From positions 124,001 through 188,000 of the forward strand of contig CAZWAD010000001.1 of assembly GCA_964631835.1 (NCBI GenBank): a stretch of 64,000 nt of DNA. The letters are read 5' to 3'. The notes beneath the pieces were generated by a model. That model did not search any database, was not told the DNA's origin, and saw only the letters and a program-made list of their open reading frames with translations. The stretch comes from Bog-950 sp964631835. GTDB lineage: Bacteria; Bacteroidota; Bacteroidia; Chitinophagales; LD1. Positions within the stretch are counted from its first letter, which is position 1. Each line of letters begins with the position of its first letter. Of the stretch, positions 34,054 to 41,360 are shown piece by piece. The translations under genes and the position numbers were made by a program.

Positions 34054-34605
34054 ATGAAAGTTGAAGAAGCGATTAAAGTGTTTGAAGCGGTTTCTGCTGA
34101 TGCTGAAAAGCTTTTCGGAAACCTTTCCCCGCAACAACTGAACTGGAAACCTTCTGTCGAAAAATGGAGCATCGCCCAATGCCTCGACCATCTGATGGTT
34201 TCCAACATTACTTTTTATCCGCAACTGGAGTCGGTGATTTCAGGAAAACACAAAAACAGTTTTTATCAAAACATCCGATTAATTTCACGCTTCTTTGGCA
34301 ATTACCTGATTCGCGAAACAGGACCTGTTGTAAACAAACCACAAAGAAATCCTCCCGTCTGGACTCCTGCACAAAGTGATTTGTCGCCCACAATTATTTC
34401 TGATTTTTTAAAACATCAGCAAGAGTTTTCTTGGCTAATCCGGCAATTGGAACATGTAAATCTGGATTCTACCGTAATCAGTTCTCCTGCATTAGCAATA
34501 ATTACTTACAACCTGAATGATGCACTCACTATTCTTGCAGGACATGAGCAGCGGCATCTGCTACAGGCAAAAAACGTGTTGAACCATCCGTCATTTCCTA
34601 GGTAA
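34054..34605 (+). CDS. DinB-family (DinB_2) protein
   Basis: The 183-residue helical protein has the DinB pattern of metal-binding histidines: WSIAQCLDHLMVSN and a C-terminal GHEQRHLLQAKNVL. The family includes putative thiol-dependent S-transferases (the BshC/YfiT-like group) and many proteins without known function. It follows the regulator gene by 9 bp and may be the last gene of the transcript. Confidence 0.8.
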   Translation: MKVEEAIKVFEAVSADAEKLFGNLSPQQLNWKPSVEKWSIAQCLDHLMVSNITFYPQLESVISGKHKNSFYQNIRLISRFFGNYLIRETGPVVNKPQRNPPVWTPAQSDLSPTIISDFLKHQQEFSWLIRQLEHVNLDSTVISSPALAIITYNLNDALTILAGHEQRHLLQAKNVLNHPSFPR

Positions 34606-34663
34606 CATTTGTTACCAATTAGAGTTACATTTTTTGCCAACTTTGCAACTGAAAAGCTGAAGT

Positions 34664-36061
34664 ATGAAAGTTGAACAAATATATACGGGCTGCCTCGCTG
34701 AAGCAGCATACTATATTGAGTCGGAGGGTGAAGCAGCTATTATAGACCCGCTTCGCGAAACCGCGCCCTACATTAAGCGCGCTGAAAAAGACAATGCTAA
34801 AATCAAATACATTTTCGAAACACACTTCCATGCTGATTTTGTTTCGGGACATGTGGAGCTTTCGCAAAAAACCGGAGCAAAAATTGTTTATGGTCCAAAT
34901 GCCGAATGTGGCTTTGATGCCCATATTGCAAAAGACGGGGAGGAGTTTTCAATAGGAAAATTGAAACTTAAGGTTCTGCATACTCCCGGCCATACTCCCG
35001 AATCGTCAACCTATCTTTTGTTTGACGAAAATGGAAAAGAGCATTGTATTTTCACCGGTGACACGCTATTCATTGGTGATGTTGGTCGCCCCGATTTGGC
35101 AATTAAGTCTGATGTTACAGAAAAAGATTTAGCCGGAATGCTTTACGATTCACTGCGCAATAGAATCATGAAATTACCGGATGATGTAATTGTGTACCCC
35201 GCTCACGGAGCTGGTTCACCTTGCGGCAAAAGCATGAGCAGGGAAACTTCCGATACTCTTGGCAATCAGAAGAAATTCAATTACGCGCTTCGCAATGTTT
35301 CAAAGGAGGAGTTTATCAGGGAAGTAACTACGGGGTTGCTTCCTCCGCCACAATATTTTTCTAAAAATGCCTTGCTCAACAAACACGGTGCGGGAAAATT
35401 AGACGAAGTGTATGAACAGTCTCTTAAAAAATTTTCTCCGGAAGAATTTGAAGAGGTGGCAGAAAGCGCACATGCTCTTGTGCTGGACACACGCAATGCT
35501 GAGGACTTTTCAAAAGGCTTTATTCCCAATTCCATAAACATCAGTCTCGATGGGCAGTTTGCTATTTGGGTCGGCACTTTAATTCCCGATTTAGGCCAGC
35601 CGGTTCTGTTGGTTTGCGAGGAAGGAAGAGAGCGGGAAACCATTATGCGCTTAGCCCGCGTAGGTTACGACAATACGCTCGGCTATTTGAACAGAGGAAT
35701 TGCCGCATGGAAAAATTCTGGCAGAGAACTCGATTTCATAAAATCCATTTCAGCCAATGAATTCGCCCAAAAATACACCGAAGAGCTAAACATACTTGAT
35801 GTGCGCAAACCTGGGGAATATGAGGGCGGGCATGTCGTAAATGCTGAAAACAAACCTCTTGATTTTATCAATGAATGGACAAATGAAGTTTACAGAGGCA
35901 AAACATATTTTATTCATTGCACCGGTGGTTACCGCTCCATGACAGCCGCCTCCATTTTAAAATCAAGAGGGTTTGAAAATGTAATCAATATATCGGATGG
36001 GTTTAATTCTATCTCATTAACCGGTATACCAAAAACAAATCTTGTTCACGAAAAACGATAG
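34664..36061 (+). CDS. MBL-fold hydrolase with two rhodanese domains (persulfide dioxygenase-like)
   Basis: In this 465-residue protein, residues 1-245 form a metallo-beta-lactamase domain with THFHADFVSGH (H54, H56, D58) and HTPGHTPES, plus FTGDTLFIGDVGRPDL as in ETHE1-type persulfide dioxygenases. Two rhodanese domains follow. The first has the Cys in LLVCEEGRE (loop CEEGRE), the second in FIHCTGGYRS. Such fusions oxidise glutathione or protein persulfide and shuttle sulfane sulfur in the cytoplasm. It lies next to a rhodanese-thioredoxin gene and cysE-cysK, making a sulfur-handling group. Confidence 0.9.
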   Translation: MKVEQIYTGCLAEAAYYIESEGEAAIIDPLRETAPYIKRAEKDNAKIKYIFETHFHADFVSGHVELSQKTGAKIVYGPNAECGFDAHIAKDGEEFSIGKLKLKVLHTPGHTPESSTYLLFDENGKEHCIFTGDTLFIGDVGRPDLAIKSDVTEKDLAGMLYDSLRNRIMKLPDDVIVYPAHGAGSPCGKSMSRETSDTLGNQKKFNYALRNVSKEEFIREVTTGLLPPPQYFSKNALLNKHGAGKLDEVYEQSLKKFSPEEFEEVAESAHALVLDTRNAEDFSKGFIPNSINISLDGQFAIWVGTLIPDLGQPVLLVCEEGRERETIMRLARVGYDNTLGYLNRGIAAWKNSGRELDFIKSISANEFAQKYTEELNILDVRKPGEYEGGHVVNAENKPLDFINEWTNEVYRGKTYFIHCTGGYRSMTAASILKSRGFENVINISDGFNSISLTGIPKTNLVHEKR

Positions 36062-36067
36062 TCAGTT

Positions 36068-36784
36068 ATGAACTTCAGAAATTTTGCAACTCTTCTTTTT
36101 CTCAGTCTTTTTATGTCTTGTAACAGCCAGAACTCATCTGTAAAAAATATTAACCCGGCAGAATTCGAGAAAGGAATCACACAACCAAATGCGCAATTAG
36201 TTGATGTGCGAACTCCAGAAGAATATTCCGAAAAAAGGATTTTAAACTCGCAGAACATTAATATTAATGATGCGCTTTTTGAAAAACACATGAGCCAGCT
36301 AGATAAATCAAAACCGCTTTATGTTTATTGTTTGGTAGGGGGCAGAAGCGGCAGGGCCGCTGATTGGGCGGTGAAAAACGGTTTTAAGGAAGTTTACAAT
36401 CTGAACGGTGGAATATCGGCTTGGATAGGGGAGAAAAAACCAATTGAAACATCGGTTACCGAAGAGAAAACCGCAGGTATGAGTTTCGATGATTATCTCA
36501 GCCATATTAAGGCAAGTAATAAATTAGTAGTGGTTGATTTTAATGCCGTTTGGTGCGGGCCATGCAAAATACTGAAGCCGATTGTGCAGAGGCAGGTGAG
36601 AAAAAATTCAGCTTCGGTTGAGTTGTTTGAAATTGACGTTGACAAAAACCCCAATGTGGCAAACACCATGAACATTCGTTCTATTCCGCTTTTATTGCTA
36701 TACAAGAACGGAAAAGAAGTCTGGCGAAGTTTAGGACTGATAGAAGAAGGTGTTCTCGCTGAAAAAATTAAAGAGTTTTCGTAG
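36068..36784 (+). CDS. Rhodanese-thioredoxin fusion lipoprotein
   Basis: The 238-residue protein starts with a lipoprotein signal (LFLSLFMSC, Cys at residue 18). The rhodanese domain has the putative catalytic Cys in YVYCLVGGRSGRAA. A thioredoxin domain with the active site WCGPC follows (VVVDFNAVWCGPCKILKPIV). It would act in the periplasm or at the outer membrane on persulfides or disulfides. It lies 6 bp downstream of the MBL-rhodanese gene, so the two are probably co-transcribed and handle one sulfur substrate on both sides of the membrane. Confidence 0.88.
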   Translation: MNFRNFATLLFLSLFMSCNSQNSSVKNINPAEFEKGITQPNAQLVDVRTPEEYSEKRILNSQNININDALFEKHMSQLDKSKPLYVYCLVGGRSGRAADWAVKNGFKEVYNLNGGISAWIGEKKPIETSVTEEKTAGMSFDDYLSHIKASNKLVVVDFNAVWCGPCKILKPIVQRQVRKNSASVELFEIDVDKNPNVANTMNIRSIPLLLLYKNGKEVWRSLGLIEEGVLAEKIKEFS

Positions 36785-36871
36785 CTGTTTATTTTTACAA
36801 TAGGGCACAAGCACAAAGAAATTAAGCCCTGGCTTTTCCCTTGATGTATTTGTGTAACTATTTTCGCACCC

Positions 36872-37141
36872 ATGAAATACTACAAAATTACGGTTCAGGG
36901 AAAAGTGCAGGGTGTTTTCTTTCGCTCCTCAGCCAAGAAAATGGCTGATGCTCTTGCGGTAAAAGGTTTTGTGCGCAACGAACCTAATGGTGATGTATAT
37001 ATTGAAGCAGAAGCCGATGAGAAAATGCTCGTAAAATTTGTAGAATGGTGCCATCAGGGTCCCGTGAATGCCGAAGTAGCACATGTTTCCATTAAAGAAG
37101 GTTTTTTCCAAAACTTTAAAACGTTTGAAATTATACGGTGA
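36872..37141 (+). CDS. acyP: Acylphosphatase
   Basis: This 89-residue protein has the complete acylphosphatase pattern: KITVQGKVQGVFFRSSAKKMA (catalytic Arg in FFR), then GFVRNEPNGDVYIEAEAD (catalytic Asn in RN-PNGDV) and a closing beta strand. It hydrolyses carboxyl-phosphate bonds such as acetyl phosphate. It lies between the rhodanese-thioredoxin gene and the cys leader, with its own 87-bp upstream gap. Confidence 0.93.
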   Translation: MKYYKITVQGKVQGVFFRSSAKKMADALAVKGFVRNEPNGDVYIEAEADEKMLVKFVEWCHQGPVNAEVAHVSIKEGFFQNFKTFEIIR

Positions 37142-37176
37142 GTAAACATTTTGCTATTTATTTCTACTTTAGCCCT

Positions 37177-37239
37177 ATGTTATTCGTTCAAAACACCTGT
37201 TGTTGTCTTTCCCGGTGGGGTATAGAAGATGTTTTGTAA
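37177..37239 (+). CDS. Cysteine-rich leader peptide upstream of cysE-cysK
   Basis: This 20-codon ORF begins ATG TTA TTC GTT. It contains ACC TGT TGT TGT CTT, three successive Cys codons at residues 8-10, and later TCC CGG TGG, and stops at TAA 37237-37239. An intrinsic terminator begins 26 nt after its stop, and cysE follows 21 nt after the terminator. Ribosome stalling at the Cys codons under cysteine starvation is the expected sensing event. The ORF is too short for coding statistics; the call rests on the Cys run, the terminator and the target genes. Confidence 0.7.
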   Translation: MLFVQNTCCCLSRWGIEDVL

Positions 37240-37265
37240 TAACTGACAAGCGATAAAAACATTTT

Positions 37266-37299
37266 AAAACCCTTCTCTTGACGAAGGGTTTTTTATTTT
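37266..37299 (+). terminator. Attenuator terminator of the cysE-cysK operon
   Basis: The stem AAAACCCTTC (37266-37275) pairs perfectly with GAAGGGTTTT (37283-37292), with a 7-nt loop and a following T-rich tract (TTTTATTTTT). The leader segment GAAGATGTTTT (37225-37235) can pair with the 5' arm as an alternative: 4 bp, a small internal loop, then 5 bp. This provides a candidate antiterminator that overlaps the end of the leader ORF. Confidence 0.75.
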
Positions 37300-37313
37300 T
37301 TAAATTATATAAA

Positions 37314-38120
37314 ATGCAAAACCCAAAAATAGATTTCAGCACCTTGCCTTCAAGGACGTTTATCTATAAATTTATAGATGAGCTGCTCGACTTCCTTTTT
37401 CCCACAGAATCGAACCATACTTTCAGGTATGAAGTAGCCGGAGAAAAAGAAGAGCGCCTGAAACATAATCTTCAGGAAATTCTCAAACCGCTGAACGGAA
37501 AGCTCAATCCGCCTGCTCAAGAAATCACCGCAAAGTTTTTTCAATCGCTGTCTTCAGTTTATGACAAGTTGATTTTGGACGCTGAATTCTTTATGAAGTC
37601 AGACCCAGCAGCTGAAAGTGTTGAAGAGGTGATTATTGCTTACCCTGGCTTTTATGCCATTACTGTTTACCGTCTTGCTCATGAACTTTCAAAACTTAAT
37701 GTGCCGATTATTCCCCGTGTAATCAGTGAATATGCGCATACTAAAACAGGTATTGACATCCACCCTGGCGCAACCATCGGTACTCCTTTTTTTATTGACC
37801 ACGGCACCGGTGTCGTAATCGGGCAAACGACCGTTATCGGCAGCCATGTGAAAATTTATCAGGGCGTAACGCTTGGTGCTCTGGCTGTTAGAAAAGAATC
37901 GCAGGGTGCCAAGCGCCACCCCACGATTGAGGACAGTGTCATTCTCTATGCCGGAAGCTGTATTCTCGGAGGCGAAACGGTTGTGGGACACGACAGCGTA
38001 ATTGGCGGAAATGTGTGGCTGACCGAAAGCGTTGCGCCACTGTCTATTGTTTATCACAAAAGTGAAGTCCATATTCGCGACAAATCTGAAATGAATGAAG
38101 TCATCGACTTCGTTATCTAA
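37314..38120 (+). CDS. cysE: Serine O-acetyltransferase (CysE/EpsC type)
   Basis: About 268 residues from MQNPKIDFSTLPSR (ATG at 37314, chosen because the upstream in-frame ATG lies inside the terminator). The C-terminal left-handed beta helix has SAT signatures: GIDIHPGATIGTPFFIDHGTGVVIGQT (catalytic Asp/His), KIYQGVTLGA, KRHPTIEDSV and GGNVWLTESV. It makes O-acetylserine, the cysteine precursor, and is coupled to cysK 27 bp downstream. The N-terminal helical domain is of the EpsC-like type seen in Bacteroidota. Its expression is likely set by the Cys leader/terminator upstream. Confidence 0.93.
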   Translation: MQNPKIDFSTLPSRTFIYKFIDELLDFLFPTESNHTFRYEVAGEKEERLKHNLQEILKPLNGKLNPPAQEITAKFFQSLSSVYDKLILDAEFFMKSDPAAESVEEVIIAYPGFYAITVYRLAHELSKLNVPIIPRVISEYAHTKTGIDIHPGATIGTPFFIDHGTGVVIGQTTVIGSHVKIYQGVTLGALAVRKESQGAKRHPTIEDSVILYAGSCILGGETVVGHDSVIGGNVWLTESVAPLSIVYHKSEVHIRDKSEMNEVIDFVI

Positions 38121-38147
38121 TAACTATCAACCAACAACAAATTTTTC

Positions 38148-39065
38148 ATGAAAGCAAACAACATCCTTGAAACCATCGGCAACACTCCGCACCTGCGAAT
38201 CAATAAACTCTTTGACAGCAGCCACGAAGTCTGGATTAAACTGGAGCGTGCCAATCCCGGGGGAAGCATTAAGGACCGCATCGCTCTTTCCATGATTGAA
38301 GATGCCGAGCAAAAGGGTTTGCTCAAGCCCGGCAGTGTAATTATTGAACCTACTTCGGGCAACACCGGTATTGGCTTGGCAATGGTGGCGTGTGTAAAAG
38401 GCTACAAACTGATTCTCGTTATGCCAGAATCAATGAGTATAGAAAGAAGAAGACTGATGAAAGCTTATGGCGCCACTTTCGAGCTTACCCCCCGCGAAAA
38501 AGGGATGAAGGGCGCTATAGCCAAAGCCCAGGAACTTGCCGATGCAACCCCCGACTCGTGGATACCTCAGCAGTTTGACAATGCTGCTAACGTGGCAGTG
38601 CATATAAAACATACCGCTCAGGAAATTCTTACCGATTTTCCTGAAGGCATTGATTACCTCATTACGGGAGTTGGAACAGGTGGTCATATTACCGGTGTGG
38701 GCAAAGCGCTGAAAGAAAAGTTTCCTTCTTTAAAAGTATATGCTGTAGAGCCGGCTCTTTCGCCCGTAATAAGCGGTGGTCAGCCTGCTCCGCATCCCAT
38801 TCAGGGAATTGGTGCGGGGTTTATTCCCGCCAACCTGGATACGAAGGTGCTTGACGGGGTTATTCAGGTGTCGAAAGAAGAGGCTTTTGATTTCGCCATC
38901 CGTGCAGCCAGCCAGGAAGCCCTCTTTGGCGGAATTTCATCAGGAGCAACCCTCGCTGCAATTGCAAAAAAGATTACCGAAATACCTGCCGGCAAGCGTA
39001 TACTCGGCTTTAATTACGATACCGGTGAACGCTACCTGAGCATAGAGGGGCTTTTCGCCCTTTAA
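38148..39065 (+). CDS. cysK: Cysteine synthase A (O-acetylserine sulfhydrylase)
   Basis: The 305-residue PLP enzyme has the Lys in NPGGSIKDRIA (K42), PTSGNTGIG, the GVGTGGHITG phosphate loop and FGGISSGA. It condenses O-acetylserine with sulfide to cysteine and often forms the cysteine synthase complex with the acetyltransferase encoded just upstream. It differs clearly from the cysM paralogue at 12.3 kb. It is the last gene of the operon; a 30-bp palindrome follows 22 bp after its stop. Confidence 0.95.
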   Translation: MKANNILETIGNTPHLRINKLFDSSHEVWIKLERANPGGSIKDRIALSMIEDAEQKGLLKPGSVIIEPTSGNTGIGLAMVACVKGYKLILVMPESMSIERRRLMKAYGATFELTPREKGMKGAIAKAQELADATPDSWIPQQFDNAANVAVHIKHTAQEILTDFPEGIDYLITGVGTGGHITGVGKALKEKFPSLKVYAVEPALSPVISGGQPAPHPIQGIGAGFIPANLDTKVLDGVIQVSKEEAFDFAIRAASQEALFGGISSGATLAAIAKKITEIPAGKRILGFNYDTGERYLSIEGLFAL

Positions 39066-39087
39066 TCCCCGCCTTTTACAGCAAACC

Positions 39088-39117
39088 ACCATATTTATAT
39101 GTACATATAAATATGGT
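39088..39117. repeat. Perfect 30-bp palindrome after cysK
   Basis: The two 15-bp halves (starting ACCATATTTATATGT) are exact inverse complements with no spacer. It could act as a symmetric protein-binding site or as a bidirectional hairpin between cysK and the trp region. No T-tract follows, so an intrinsic terminator is less likely. Confidence 0.85.
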
Positions 39118-39151
39118 AAACCCCATTTGCAAAAATGTTTCCCCGAATTGC

Positions 39152-39179
39152 TTGACAAATGACGCGGGGCGTTTATATT
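39152..39179 (+). promoter_or_regulatory. Candidate trp operon promoter
   Basis: TTGACA (39152-39157) and TATATT (39174-39179) are separated by 16 bp. This resembles the general sigma70 form rather than the usual Bacteroidota TTG/TAnnTTTG. It lies 86 bp upstream of the leader ORF and would produce a transcript carrying the inverted repeat and leader. Confidence 0.35.
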
Positions 39180-39185
39180 AGCGTC

Positions 39186-39268
39186 ATGAAATGCTCATGA
39201 TTCAAAATCATGAAAAACGAAAATCATGAGCATTCCATCTGACAATTAAAATCAAATTATAACAGATG
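39186..39268 (+). promoter_or_regulatory. Shared upstream module, copy B (trp leader)
   Basis: The module contains AATGCTCATGATT (39190-39202) and its exact inverse AATCATGAGCATT (39222-39234), followed by CCATCTGAC, TTAAAATCAAATTATAACAG and the leader ATG. Compared with copy A, the variable pair changes CC to CT in the left arm and GG to AG in the right arm. The pairing is therefore kept by a compensatory change. Confidence 0.75.
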
Positions 39269-39331
39269 AAAATTATCATTTCAACCGGTTGGTGGCATGC
39301 TGAAAAAACAGCGGGCTGCGCAATGCGTTGA
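39266..39331 (+). CDS. trpL: trp operon leader peptide
   Basis: This 21-residue ORF (MKIIISTGWWHAEK...) has tandem Trp codons TGG TGG at 39290-39295, and its TGA is at 39329-39331. It precedes a strong intrinsic terminator and trpE. Stalling at the Trp codons would leave the segment AGCGGGCT (39310-39317) free to pair with AGCCCGTT in the terminator arm. This is the logic of classic trp attenuation. The ORF is read from sequence; the function is inferred. Confidence 0.75.
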   Translation: MKIIISTGWWHAEKTAGCAMR

Positions 39332-39353
39332 AATGATTGATTATATTTTTTCG

Positions 39354-39388
39354 AAAGCCCGTTGTAGTAACAATGGGCTTTTTCTTTT
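39354..39388 (+). terminator. trp attenuator terminator
   Basis: The stem AAAGCCCGTTG (39354-39364) pairs with CAATGGGCTTT (39371-39381) with one G-U pair and a 6-nt loop, followed by TTCTTTT. It ends 13 nt before the trpE start, so it must be bypassed for expression. Confidence 0.85.
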
Positions 39389-39401
39389 ACGCTGAAACGA
39401 A

Positions 39402-40790
39402 ATGAGATATACCACACATACTTTTCAAATGCTTGCCGATACACACACGCCCGTGGGTATTTACCTGAAGCTGCGCGATGTGTTTCATCAAACGCTGCTG
39501 CTGGAAAGCTCCGATTATCATGCGGCAGAAAACAGTTTTTCGTTTATCTGCTGCCATGCCGTGGCATCTGTAAAAGTGCTGGAGGGTGCCGTGGAAATTG
39601 ACGGATACAAAACCGGCAAGCAGACTGTTTCGTTTGAGCAGAAGCCGCTGTTTGAATCGTTTCAGCAGTTCAGCGATTCGTTTACCGAAACAAACGGCAA
39701 GGCCACTATTGCCAACGGGCTGTTTGGTTATGTAAGCAGCGATGCGGTGCAGCACTTCGATAATTTTTCGTTCAGGAATGAAGACCGCGAAATTCCTTCG
39801 GTGTGGTTTACGTTTTACCGTTTTGTCATCGCGTTCAACCATTTTAAAGACGAGCTGGTTATTTACGAAAACGTGCCGGAGGGCGAAACTGGCGAAACGG
39901 AAAAAATAATTACGCTCATCCGCAATAAGAACATGGCGGTGTATCCGTTTGAAACCGCGGGCGAAGAAAAAACCAATGTGACCGACCCGGAATTTATTTC
40001 GATGATTGAACGCGCCATAGGGCATTGTTACCGTGGCGATGTTTTTCAGCTGGTGCTGTCGCGCAGGTTTATGCAAAAATTTACGGGCGATGATATGAAT
40101 GTGTATCGCACGCTGCGCTCGATAAATCCTTCGCCCTACCTGTTTTATTTCGATTACGGCAACTTCCGGATTTTTGGTTCTTCGCCCGAAGCGCAGCTGG
40201 TGGTGAAGGGCAACAAAGCGAAAATCAATCCCATTGCAGGAACTTTTAAGCGCACCGGTGATGATGAGCAGGATAAAATGCTGGCGGAAAAACTGGCGAA
40301 GGATGAAAAAGAAAATGCCGAGCATGTGATGCTGGTGGATTTGGCGCGCAACGATTTATCGAAGCATTGCAGCGCGGTGGAGGTGAAGCATTACAAGCAG
40401 ATTCATTTTTACTCGCACGTGATTCATTTGGTGAGCGAAGTGATGGGAACGCTCGATGGCAAACACAATGCTTTGCAGTTACTGGCAGATTCGTTTCCTG
40501 CGGGCACACTTTCGGGTGCGCCCAAGCACGAAGCGATTGAGCTGATTCGCAAATACGAAAATATGCTGCGCGGATTTTATGGCGGGTGTATCGGCTTTAT
40601 CGGTTTCAATGGCGATATCAATACTGCTATTACCATCCGCTCGTTTTTGAGCAAGAACAACACGCTGCATTACCAGGCGGGCGCGGGAGTGGTGGCGGCA
40701 TCGAATCCGCAAAGCGAGCTGGAGGAAGTTCACAACAAGCTGCGCGCCTTACGCACAGCCATTGAGCAGGCAAAACAAATGAGTGTATGA
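39402..40790 (+). CDS. trpE: Anthranilate synthase component I
   Basis: The 462-residue chorismate-binding enzyme contains RGDVFQLVLSRRF, FGSSPEAQLVV, NPIAGTFKRTG, DEKENAEHVMLVDLARND, and GTLSGAPKHEAIELI with FYGGCIGFIGF near the C-terminus. It converts chorismate and ammonia to anthranilate. It overlaps trpG by 4 nt (ATGA). It is first of trpEGDCFB behind the leader/attenuator. Confidence 0.95.
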   Translation: MRYTTHTFQMLADTHTPVGIYLKLRDVFHQTLLLESSDYHAAENSFSFICCHAVASVKVLEGAVEIDGYKTGKQTVSFEQKPLFESFQQFSDSFTETNGKATIANGLFGYVSSDAVQHFDNFSFRNEDREIPSVWFTFYRFVIAFNHFKDELVIYENVPEGETGETEKIITLIRNKNMAVYPFETAGEEKTNVTDPEFISMIERAIGHCYRGDVFQLVLSRRFMQKFTGDDMNVYRTLRSINPSPYLFYFDYGNFRIFGSSPEAQLVVKGNKAKINPIAGTFKRTGDDEQDKMLAEKLAKDEKENAEHVMLVDLARNDLSKHCSAVEVKHYKQIHFYSHVIHLVSEVMGTLDGKHNALQLLADSFPAGTLSGAPKHEAIELIRKYENMLRGFYGGCIGFIGFNGDINTAITIRSFLSKNNTLHYQAGAGVVAASNPQSELEEVHNKLRALRTAIEQAKQMSV

Positions 40791-41359
40791 TGAAGAAGAT
40801 ATTAGTGATAGACAATTACGATTCGTTTACTTACAACTTAGTGTATCTGCTGAGGCAGTTTGAAGATGTAACGGTAGATGTGGTGCGGAATGATTTTGTG
40901 GAAATGGAAGCGGTGAAGAATTACGACAAGCTTTTGTTTTCACCGGGACCTGGAATTCCCGAAGAAGCGGGGCTGATGTGCGAGGTGATAAAAGAATATG
41001 CTGGAAAGAAATCTATGCTCGGTGTTTGTCTTGGTCATCAGGCAATTGGAGAAGTGTTTGGCTCGAAGCTTAAAAATTTGACAAAAGTTTTTCACGGAAT
41101 AGCAACAGATATTTTCGTGAAGGATTCAAATGGAGTTTTTAAAGATGTTCCGAAAACTTTTAAAGCGGGCAGGTATCACTCCTGGGTGATTGATGAAAAT
41201 AATTTGTCGGATGATTTGGAAGTAACGGCTACGGATGAGAACAACCTCATTATGGCAGTGGCGCATAAAAAATATGATATACAGGGCGTTCAGTTTCACC
41301 CAGAATCAATTTTGACCGAGCATTCAGTAACGATGATGAGCAACTGGATAAATAAATAG
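40787..41359 (+). CDS. trpG: Anthranilate synthase component II (glutamine amidotransferase)
   Basis: The 190-residue class I glutamine amidotransferase has the nucleophile Cys81 in LGVCLGHQAIGE and His-Glu in GVQFHPESIL. It supplies ammonia to TrpE; PabA-type dual use is also possible. It overlaps trpE and is followed 1 bp later by trpD. Confidence 0.94.
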   Translation: MMKKILVIDNYDSFTYNLVYLLRQFEDVTVDVVRNDFVEMEAVKNYDKLLFSPGPGIPEEAGLMCEVIKEYAGKKSMLGVCLGHQAIGEVFGSKLKNLTKVFHGIATDIFVKDSNGVFKDVPKTFKAGRYHSWVIDENNLSDDLEVTATDENNLIMAVAHKKYDIQGVQFHPESILTEHSVTMMSNWINK

Positions 41360-41360
41360 G

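Noticed and set aside
37278..37313. Upstream start of cysE
   Set aside because: These codons lie in the terminator hairpin and its T-tract; the ATG at 37314 fits the family start.
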